Source: Kluyvera intermedia
Lineage (GTDB): Bacteria > Pseudomonadota > Gammaproteobacteria > Enterobacterales > Enterobacteriaceae
DNA: 64,000 nucleotides
Assembly: GCF_021440345.1 (NCBI RefSeq)
Contig: NZ_JAKCNS010000047.1
Coordinates: 1 to 64,000 of the forward strand
Reading direction: 5' to 3'
Position numbers and translations under genes: made by a program. How positions within the stretch are numbered: the first letter of the stretch is position 1; every line of letters begins with the position of its first letter. Positions 56,415 through 64,000 of this stretch are shown piece after piece. The notes below the pieces were generated by a model. That model was not told where the DNA came from, ran no database searches, and was given only the letters and a program-made list of their open reading frames with translations.

Positions 56415-57158
56415 ATGGCACTTGCACTGGTGACCGGCGCAAGCCGGGGGATTGGCCGGGCGACAGCGCTACAGCTGGCGCAGGAAGGCTATACGGTAGC
56501 GGTGAACTATCACCAGAACGCGCTGGCGGCGGATGAGGTGGTGAGCGCCATTAAAACGGCAGGTGGAAAAGCGTTTGCCGTGCAGGCGGATATTGGCGAT
56601 GAACAGCAGGTTGAAGCCATGTTTGCGTGGCTGGATAAACAGTCCGAACCGTTAACGGCTCTGGTGAACAACGCTGGTATTCTGTTTGCCCAAAGCCGCG
56701 TGGAAGCGCTGAGCGCCGAGCGCATTAATCGGGTTTTAAAGACCAACGTTACCGGCTATTTTCTGTGTTGCCGTGAGGCGGTAAAACGCATGGCAGTTCC
56801 GCATGGCGGCTCTGGCGGCGCGATTGTTAATGTCTCCTCGGCGGCGTCACGGCTGGGCGCACCTTTCGAATATGTCGATTATGCGGCCTCAAAGGGGGCG
56901 GTCGATACGCTGACTACCGGGCTGGCGCTTGAGGTGGCGGCGCAGGGAATTCGCGTCAACTGCGTGCGTCCGGGGCTTATCTACACCGAGATGCATGCCT
57001 CCGGTGGAGAGCCGGGCCGGGTGGATCGCGTGAAGTCGATGCTGCCGATGCAGCGCGGTGGGCAGCCGGAAGAGGTGGCGCAGGCGATTGTCTGGTTACT
57101 CAGTGATAAAGCGTCGTATGTGACCGGAAGTTTTATCGAGCTGGCGGGCGGTAAATAG
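56415..57158 (+). CDS. ygfF: SDR family oxidoreductase YgfF
   Basis: The 247-residue protein matches E. coli YgfF in length and gene order. It has TGASRGIGRA near the start, NNAG, VSSAASRLG with the catalytic Ser, and YAASK with the Tyr and Lys. The substrate is not established, although the family resembles sugar or 3-oxoacyl reductases. GGGAGGATGGG precedes the ATG just after the gcv terminator. Confidence 0.92.
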   Translation: MALALVTGASRGIGRATALQLAQEGYTVAVNYHQNALAADEVVSAIKTAGGKAFAVQADIGDEQQVEAMFAWLDKQSEPLTALVNNAGILFAQSRVEALSAERINRVLKTNVTGYFLCCREAVKRMAVPHGGSGGAIVNVSSAASRLGAPFEYVDYAASKGAVDTLTTGLALEVAAQGIRVNCVRPGLIYTEMHASGGEPGRVDRVKSMLPMQRGGQPEEVAQAIVWLLSDKASYVTGSFIELAGGK

Positions 57159-57165
57159 CGAAGTT

Positions 57166-57194
57166 AGCCCCTCTCCCCGTGAGGAAGAGGGGCT
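57166..57194. terminator. Hairpin between convergent ygfF and bglA
   Basis: AGCCCCTCT pairs with AGAGGGGCT around a short loop in the 41-bp space between the two genes. T-runs are weak on both sides. Confidence 0.5.
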
Positions 57195-57199
57195 ATTGA

Positions 57200-58657
<1,458 letters not shown>

Positions 58658-58753
58658 TTAATAAAATTGAGTCTAACAAAGGATAATTAAATGTCACGAT
58701 ATAACAAATTCCATCCCAGGGAATATGTTACATCGAAAAAACACCCTGTATTT

Positions 58754-59488
58754 TTATGCTAACTTCTTCGCCAGTTTGCGGCCGAGTGATTCCAGAATAT
58801 AGATAACCGGGATCTGTGTTGTAATATCGTAGACACCGCCAATACGGGTTTGTGGCACGTGCCATGAGAGGTTAAAGTCGGCGAGCTTTGCCAGGCGCGA
58901 GTGCTCATGACTGGTGATGGACATGACTTTACAGCGGTGCAGGCTAAACTGCCCGGCAAAGCGCAGGATCTCTTCGGTCTCGCCCGAGACTGAAAGCACG
59001 ATCGCCAGCGCGTTTTTAGCCATGTCATTCGTGACCGGGAAATAAGGGTCGTCGATATGGTTACTGAATTTTCCAATATTGGAAAAGAACCTTGCGCCAT
59101 ATTTAGCCAGCGAGCCGGAGGTTCCTGCGCCTACAAATATAATACGTTCTGAAGAGAGAATTATATCAACCGCGTTATCGAGCAGTTTATCAAACTCATC
59201 ATTGTTCACGCCTTTGAAAAAACTGATTATCTCACTGGCGCCAAAATTAGCCTGTTGAGGTTCATCTTGCTCCAAATATAATTTGAAACGTACGCGAAAC
59301 TCCGAATAACCTTCGCAGTTGAGCTTGCGACAAAAGCGCATCACCGTGGTGGTTGAGACGCCCGCCGCGTCGGCCAGTTCGCGAATGGTCATGTACATTA
59401 CCGTGTCACGATTTTTGATAACGTACTGATAGACCATCGTCTCAAGATTATTGAGGCTGGCGATAGTGGCGTGGGAGAATAGGCTCAC
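58754..59488 (-). CDS. MurR/RpiR family transcriptional regulator beside bglA
   Basis: The 244-residue protein has an N-terminal HTH_6 domain ([23 protein letters not shown]) and a C-terminal SIS sugar-phosphate isomerase-like domain (about residues 105-240, starting [19 protein letters not shown]). Such regulators sense phosphosugars. Its position immediately upstream of bglA suggests it controls use of a 6-phospho-beta-glucoside. An inverted repeat ATTCC-N7-GGAAT at 58708-58724 in the intervening space could be its site. It is divergent from yqfB with only 45 bp between. Confidence 0.85.
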   Translation of the reverse strand: MSLFSHATIASLNNLETMVYQYVIKNRDTVMYMTIRELADAAGVSTTTVMRFCRKLNCEGYSEFRVRFKLYLEQDEPQQANFGASEIISFFKGVNNDEFDKLLDNAVDIILSSERIIFVGAGTSGSLAKYGARFFSNIGKFSNHIDDPYFPVTNDMAKNALAIVLSVSGETEEILRFAGQFSLHRCKVMSITSHEHSRLAKLADFNLSWHVPQTRIGGVYDITTQIPVIYILESLGRKLAKKLA

Positions 59489-59533
59489 GGTGGCGATACT
59501 CGTAAAATTAAATCATCTAAAGGGAATGATACC

Positions 59534-59848
59534 ATGCAGCCTAACGACATCACTTTTTTTCAGCGCTTTCAGGCCGACATTCTTGCCGGGCGTAAGACCA
59601 TTACGCTGCGCGATGCGTCTGAGTCCCATTTTAAGATTGGGGATGTTCTGCGCGTAGGGCGTTATGAAGATAACGGCTATTTTTGCACAATCCGCGTAGT
59701 GGCAACTTCAACGGTGACCATGGATACGCTGACGGACCGTCATGCCGAGCAGGAAAACATGACGCTGTCAGAGCTAAAACAGGTTATCTCTGACATTTAT
59801 CCTGGTGAAAATACCTTCTATGTCATTGAATTTAAATGTATTGATTAA
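59534..59848 (+). CDS. yqfB: N4-acetylcytidine amidohydrolase YqfB
   Basis: YqfB is a small ASCH-domain enzyme that hydrolyses N4-acetylcytidine. The 104-residue protein aligns with the E. coli protein (103 aa) from [13 protein letters not shown] to YVIEFKC and keeps the ASCH core GRKTITLRD and [13 protein letters not shown]. It is divergent from the RpiR-type gene. AAAGGGAATGATACC precedes the ATG. Confidence 0.94.
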   Translation: MQPNDITFFQRFQADILAGRKTITLRDASESHFKIGDVLRVGRYEDNGYFCTIRVVATSTVTMDTLTDRHAEQENMTLSELKQVISDIYPGENTFYVIEFKCID

Positions 59849-60007
59849 AATAAAGTACACGTGTTAGTTGAATGATTTTGTTAACTTATTGATTAATATG
59901 ATTTTACAAAAAAATCATCATTTTATTTTAGCTTACATGTGTTCACTGAAATCATTCTCAGTTACGCTAGGGTGTTTGTTCGATTTATCGTCCGCCCGGA
60001 GCGCGTA

Positions 60008-60670
60008 ATGGATAAGAAGCCACTCATTCAGCAGGGATATTCTCTGGCAGAGGAAATTGCCAATAGCATCAGTCATGGTGTCGGTTTTGTGTTGGGGATT
60101 GTCGGTTTGGTCCTGCTGCTGGTTCAGGCGATAGACGCTAACGCCAGCGCGACGGCTATCACCAGCTACAGCCTGTACGGCGGCAGTATGATTCTGCTGT
60201 TTCTGGCCTCGACGCTGTATCACGCCATTCCTTCTCAGCGCGCTAAGGTATGGCTGAAAAAATTCGACCACTGCGCCATTTATCTGCTGATTGCCGGAAC
60301 CTACACGCCGTTTTTGCTGGTTGGGCTGGACTCACCGCTGGCGCGAGGGCTGATGATTGTTATCTGGAGCCTGGCGCTGCTGGGTATCTTATTTAAGCTG
60401 ACCATCGCGCATCGCTTTAAAGTTCTGTCGCTGGTGACCTACTTAACGATGGGCTGGTTATCGCTTATCGTGGTCTATCAGTTGGCGGTGAAGCTGTCGA
60501 TAGGTGGTGTGACGCTATTGGCGGTCGGGGGGATTGTCTATTCGCTGGGGGTGATTTTCTACGTCTGCAAACGGATACCGTACAACCACGCCATCTGGCA
60601 TGGGTTTGTGCTGGGCGGTAGCGCCTGCCATTTTCTGGCGATTTATCTGTATGTCGGGCAGGCTGCGTAG
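60008..60670 (+). CDS. trhA: Hemolysin III family membrane protein TrhA (YqfA)
   Basis: The 220-residue protein has seven membrane helices and belongs to the hemolysin III/PAQR-like family, linked in E. coli to membrane energetics. It keeps [41 protein letters not shown] and the C-terminal [16 protein letters not shown]is cluster. The start at 60008 follows GGAG and gives [12 protein letters not shown], like E. coli. The longer frame upstream is not conserved. Confidence 0.92.
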   Translation: MDKKPLIQQGYSLAEEIANSISHGVGFVLGIVGLVLLLVQAIDANASATAITSYSLYGGSMILLFLASTLYHAIPSQRAKVWLKKFDHCAIYLLIAGTYTPFLLVGLDSPLARGLMIVIWSLALLGILFKLTIAHRFKVLSLVTYLTMGWLSLIVVYQLAVKLSIGGVTLLAVGGIVYSLGVIFYVCKRIPYNHAIWHGFVLGGSACHFLAIYLYVGQAA

Positions 60671-60694
60671 TTTCCCCGACGGCGCGGCGTTTTT

Positions 60695-60721
60695 CCGGGC
60701 TACATTTTACAGGTAGCCCGG
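60695..60721. repeat. Palindromic hairpin between convergent trhA and ygfZ
   Basis: CCGGGCTAC pairs with GTAGCCCGG across a nine-base loop. This kind of extragenic palindrome is common between convergent enterobacterial genes and may mark transcript ends for both. Confidence 0.55.
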
Positions 60722-60733
60722 AGAGGAACTCAG

Positions 60734-61717
60734 TTACTCTTCGTCTAATGAGTACGGCAGCGGCTTGATGCTTAAGATGTTCGCATCGTCACGAACGCGG
60801 AAAACGCTGTCGGCTTCCATGTCATTATTCATGACTACCTGCACCAGAATCTGACCATCTTCCAGCTGTACCGCAGCTAGCACAGTGCCAGTACGACGCC
60901 AGTTGTCGCCCATTTTCAGTTCGAGATCTTCACCGGCTTCCGGTACGCGAGCGGCCAAACCTGCCAGCGTCCACAGTGCACGCTTGTTAGCGCCGCGGAA
61001 TTTCGCGCGAGCGACCATCTCCTGGCCGGTATAGCAGCCTTTCTTAAAGCTGATGCCGCCCAGCGCCTGCAGGTTGGTGGCCTGTGGAATAAACTGCGCG
61101 CTGTTCACTTCATCAATCACCGGCAGACCGGCTTCAATGTCCAGCGCCAGCCATTGCTGGCTGTTATTGAGCTGCGCTTCGCCGCGCAGTGCTTCATTCA
61201 CGCGCTCGGCGGTAGCGATATCGGTGACCAGCAGGAAACGCTCGTCCGGGTGAGCCAGCCACAGCAGCGATGTTTCGCCTTCCTGCACGTTTGGCTTATC
61301 AGCGTTCGGCAGCTCGGCAAAAAGATTCGCCAGCGCGGCGCGCGCCTGGAAACCGGCTACGCCTAACAGGACTAAATCGTCATTCGCTGAGATGGTTACC
61401 TTTGAAAAGACGGCGTATTTTTTCAGCTGAGTCAGCTGTGCTTCGCGCACGCTGCGGCGTTCGATGATGGCAAAACCGTCCTGACGGCGGAACAGACGCA
61501 GGTTGCTCCACATTTTGCCTTTGGCATCGCAGTGGGCAACCAGCAGGTGCTGGTGTTCGTTCATTTGCGCGACGTCGGCAGTAACCTGGCCCTGCAGGTA
61601 CTTTTCGCTATCGGCACCGGTGAGGGTTGCCAGCGCCCAATCATCAAGCGTCATTAACGTCAGCGGTAAACGCGCGGAGGCGCAAGGCTGGCGTGGAGGA
61701 AAAGGAGTAAAAGCCAT
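60734..61717 (-). CDS. ygfZ: tRNA-modifying / Fe-S cluster assembly folate-binding protein YgfZ
   Basis: YgfZ binds tetrahydrofolate and supports certain Fe-S enzymes, including MiaB. The 327-residue protein (E. coli 326) is a GcvT-like fold with the signature KGCYTGQE, whose Cys is functionally important. It is divergent from sdhE, as in E. coli. Confidence 0.96.
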   Translation of the reverse strand: MAFTPFPPRQPCASARLPLTLMTLDDWALATLTGADSEKYLQGQVTADVAQMNEHQHLLVAHCDAKGKMWSNLRLFRRQDGFAIIERRSVREAQLTQLKKYAVFSKVTISANDDLVLLGVAGFQARAALANLFAELPNADKPNVQEGETSLLWLAHPDERFLLVTDIATAERVNEALRGEAQLNNSQQWLALDIEAGLPVIDEVNSAQFIPQATNLQALGGISFKKGCYTGQEMVARAKFRGANKRALWTLAGLAARVPEAGEDLELKMGDNWRRTGTVLAAVQLEDGQILVQVVMNNDMEADSVFRVRDDANILSIKPLPYSLDEE

Positions 61718-61964
61718 ATGGATGTCCTGAATTGAGTAACGAACGCGCTTATTCCCTCATGGTAAAATAGATGCCCGCCATTGCAAGCGGTTTTGACGGC
61801 CGTTTTGTGCCGTTCGCGCGTTCTGCGAGGCGGGGGGTAAGAAAATGAATCCCTTTCATTTATCGTGGTTTTTTTCTGAATATGACGCGCGCGACGTGAT
61901 ATTCCAGTAAAGAAACTGCAAAAAACACGTTAAACTAGTAGCAACGTAATGCTGGAAGGAAATT

Positions 61965-62231
61965 ATGGACATCAATAATAAAGCCCGTATCCACTGGGCA
62001 TGCCGCCGCGGTATGCGTGAACTCGATATTTCCATCATGCCGTTCTTTGAGCATGAGTACGACACGCTGAGTGATGAAGACAAAGCGACCTTTATTCGCC
62101 TGCTGGAATGCGACGATCCGGATCTGTTTAATTGGTTGATGAACCACGGTAAACCGTCCGATACCCATCTCCAGCACATGGTACAACTTATTCAGACACG
62201 GAATCGGGAACGTGGTCCTGTGGCAATCTGA
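61965..62231 (+). CDS. sdhE: Succinate dehydrogenase flavinylation factor SdhE
   Basis: SdhE promotes covalent attachment of FAD to SdhA and FrdA. The 88-residue protein has the RGMRE motif in [10 protein letters not shown], which is required for function, and matches E. coli from end to end. GGAAGGAAATT precedes the ATG. The cptA start overlaps its 3' end. Confidence 0.97.
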   Translation: MDINNKARIHWACRRGMRELDISIMPFFEHEYDTLSDEDKATFIRLLECDDPDLFNWLMNHGKPSDTHLQHMVQLIQTRNRERGPVAI

Positions 62232-62628
62232 TTTACGCGTCTCCTGGCGCTCACAGTGGCTCTCTTTACTGCTCCACGGTCTGGTGGCGGCATTCGTGTT
62301 GCTGATGCCATGGCCGTTGAGCTATACCCCGCTTTGGCTGCTGCTGCTTTCATTGGTGGTGTTCGACTGCGTGCGTAGCCAACGGCGCATTCATTCACAT
62401 CAAGGCGAGATTAAGCTGCTGATGGATTCCCGGCTGCGCTGGCGAAATCAGGAGTGGGATATTCTGGGTGCTCCGTGGATGTTAAGCTCGGGCATGATGC
62501 TGCGCATTCGGCGCTGTGGTGGCGGTCGGCGGCATCATTTGTGGCTAGCCGCTGACAGTATGAACCCGGAAGAGTGGCGCGACCTGCGGCGAATATTGTT
62601 GCAGCAGCCCGCGCCGAGCAAGCACTAA
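62212..62628 (+). CDS. cptA: Membrane protein CptA (YgfX)
   Basis: The 138-residue protein has two N-terminal membrane helices ([17 protein letters not shown] and [13 protein letters not shown]) and a cytoplasmic C-terminal domain. In E. coli CptA/YgfX has been described as affecting MreB and FtsZ and is encoded with sdhE. The GTG start at 62212 overlaps sdhE by 20 bases, and [11 protein letters not shown] matches E. coli. Its stop overlaps the end of convergent fldB by four bases. Confidence 0.93.
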   Translation: MVLWQSDLRVSWRSQWLSLLLHGLVAAFVLLMPWPLSYTPLWLLLLSLVVFDCVRSQRRIHSHQGEIKLLMDSRLRWRNQEWDILGAPWMLSSGMMLRIRRCGGGRRHHLWLAADSMNPEEWRDLRRILLQQPAPSKH

Positions 62629-63146
62629 GAGAACTGTTCGGCCATTTCGCCGAGAATCTGTTCGCACCAGCTCTGAATACGTTCATCGCTCAGATCGTAC
62701 TGGTTAGTTTCATCCAGCGCGAGACCGACAAATAGCTGTCCGTCGGCGATAACCGGTTTCGGGCTGGTGAACTCATACCCGTCTGTTGGCCAGTAGCCGA
62801 CAAATTTCACCGCTTTGGTGGCCAGCTTATCGTGCAGCATTCCCAGTGCGTCGAGGAACCACTCGCCGTAGCCGAGTTGGTCGCCCATGCCGTACAGCGC
62901 AACGATTTTACCTTCCAGATTGAGCGTATCCAGTTGCTCCCAGACCGCTTCCCAATCTTCCTGGATTTCACCGAAATCCCAGGTCGGGATCCCGAGAATC
63001 AGCACATCGTATTGCTCCATTAAGGTCGGAGAATCATCTTTTAGATTGTGCAATGTGACCAGTTCCGGCCCGATAATGTCGCGAATTTTTTCCGCGGCCA
63101 TCTCGGTGTAGCAGGTGCTGGAACCATAAAAAAGGCCAATATTCAT
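62625..63146 (-). CDS. fldB: Flavodoxin 2
   Basis: FldB is an FMN electron carrier induced by SoxRS in E. coli. The 173-residue protein has the flavodoxin fold with the phosphate-binding loop GSSTCYTE at the N-terminus and the WPTDGYEF segment. Length equals that of E. coli FldB. It is divergent from xerD and convergent with cptA. Confidence 0.96.
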   Translation of the reverse strand: MNIGLFYGSSTCYTEMAAEKIRDIIGPELVTLHNLKDDSPTLMEQYDVLILGIPTWDFGEIQEDWEAVWEQLDTLNLEGKIVALYGMGDQLGYGEWFLDALGMLHDKLATKAVKFVGYWPTDGYEFTSPKPVIADGQLFVGLALDETNQYDLSDERIQSWCEQILGEMAEQFS

Positions 63147-63248
63147 GACTTACAGCTCTCGATTCTTGCGATGACGATGCCGGTAGTGTACCAGAAAGGC
63201 ATCTGAATCAGGCATAATGGTGCTGATTAAACACGCACAGGAGCCGAT

Positions 63249-64000
63249 GTGGACAAGGACCTTGCACGAATCGAGCAGTTTCTCGATGCGCTGTGGCTGG
63301 AACGAAATCTGGCTGAAAATACCCTCAGCGCGTATCGGCGAGACCTGACGATGGTGGTTGAATGGTTGGCGCATCGCGGCCTCGCGCTTGAGAGCGCGCA
63401 AAGCGACGATCTGCAAAACCTGCTTGCCGAGCGCCAGCAGGGGGGATACAAGGCGACCAGTACTGCGCGGTTGCTCAGCGCCATGCGTCGCTTCTTCCAG
63501 CATCTGTACCGTGAAAAAATTCGTCAGGACGATCCCAGTGCGCTGCTGGCATCGCCTAAACTACCCCAGCGACTGCCGAAAGATCTGAGTGAAGCGCAGG
63601 TAGAAAGACTGTTGCAGGCTCCGGTGGTGGATCAACCGCTCGAGCTGCGCGATAAGGCTATGCTTGAGGTACTGTATGCGACCGGGCTGCGCGTTTCGGA
63701 GCTGGTGGGCCTGACGATGAGCGACATCAGCCTGCGTCAGGGCGTGGTTCGGGTGATCGGGAAAGGAAATAAAGAGCGGCTGGTTCCCTTAGGAGAAGAG
63801 GCCGTCTATTGGGTGGAAAACTGGCTGGAGCATGGTCGGCCGTGGATGCTAAACGGCGTAGCTATCGACGTGTTGTTCCCCAGCCAGCGCGCGCAGCAAA
63901 TGACCCGTCAGACCTTTTGGCACCGTATTAAGCACTACGCCCAACTGGCCGGGATTGATAGCGAAAAACTTTCACCGCACGTTTTACGTCACGCCTTTGC
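63249..64000 (+). CDS. xerD: Tyrosine recombinase XerD, 3' end cut by the window
   Basis: XerD works with XerC at dif sites to resolve chromosome dimers. The visible 250 codons start at a GTG (VDKDLARIEQFLDAL) preceded by AGGAG. They include the N-terminal SAM-like domain, the catalytic Arg in ATGLRVSELVGLT, and the HVLRHAF box that holds the second catalytic pair. The frame is still open at base 64000, so about 48 residues, including the nucleophilic Tyr, lie beyond the edge. Confidence 0.97.
   Translation, partial: MDKDLARIEQFLDALWLERNLAENTLSAYRRDLTMVVEWLAHRGLALESAQSDDLQNLLAERQQGGYKATSTARLLSAMRRFFQHLYREKIRQDDPSALLASPKLPQRLPKDLSEAQVERLLQAPVVDQPLELRDKAMLEVLYATGLRVSELVGLTMSDISLRQGVVRVIGKGNKERLVPLGEEAVYWVENWLEHGRPWMLNGVAIDVLFPSQRAQQMTRQTFWHRIKHYAQLAGIDSEKLSPHVLRHAF

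Overview
The window is a stretch of enterobacterial chromosome. Gene order and protein sequences follow the E. coli ruvX-gshB-endA-galP-metK-speAB-tktA-pgk-fbaA-serA-gcvTHP-bglA-xerD segment almost gene for gene. The extra genes (a CsgD-type regulator, an aromatic-type catabolic island, an ECF transporter and an RpiR regulator beside bglA) point to the Klebsiella/Raoultella/Enterobacter group rather than Escherichia. The genus is an inference from content and was not tested by comparison.

Layout. 1-1143: long AT-rich leader and a CsgD-like LuxR-type regulator. 1313-9287: ruvX-yqgE and gshB-rsmE (minus), endA, sprT, galP with CRP and GalR sites, metK with candidate MetJ boxes. 9288-12532: yqgB leader ORF, speA, speB (putrescine from arginine). 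12536-28209: a catabolic island between speB and loiP. 28599-31617: loiP and tktA. 31667-34725: a four-gene ECF-type transporter plus a PPC/DUF296 protein. 35099-38497: epd-pgk-fbaA under a Cra site. 38675-45292: mscS, a hypothetical gene, argO, yggE, argP, rpiA, serA. 45476-46473: a Sib/Ibs type I toxin-antitoxin locus, fau and 6S RNA. 46515-51360: zapA, then ygfB-pepP-ubiH-ubiI. 51753-57158: gcvTHP with an ERIC element between gcvH and gcvP, then ygfF. 57200-64000: bglA and its RpiR-type regulator, yqfB, trhA, ygfZ, sdhE-cptA, fldB, and the start of xerD, cut by the window edge.

The island is the most interesting part. One promoter and a tightly packed plus-strand operon of about 12.7 kb encode a three-component Rieske oxygenase (ferredoxin, oxygenase, reductase) and a small protein of unknown role. 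They also encode two SDR enzymes, an IclR regulator, a type I extradiol dioxygenase, an MFS carrier, a cupin and an alpha/beta hydrolase. The last genes encode an aspartate-dehydrogenase-like enzyme, an aldehyde dehydrogenase and a ThDP enzyme. A second MFS gene is divergent, and an OprD-type porin lies convergent at the far end. The domain set implies uptake, ring oxygenation, meta-cleavage and side-chain processing of an unidentified aromatic or cyclic acid. The divergent control region carries three copies of a 16-bp palindrome. Three genes carry apparent lesions: a frameshift in the ferredoxin, a nonsense codon in the aldehyde dehydrogenase and a probable 3'-end frameshift in the extradiol dioxygenase. 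The pathway may therefore be decaying here, or the sequence may contain errors.

The rest is core metabolism: methyl cycle, polyamines, pentose phosphate, glycolysis, serine/glycine/one-carbon, ubiquinone hydroxylation and Fe-S/flavin maturation. No tRNA, rRNA, CRISPR array, IS element, integrase or prophage gene was seen.
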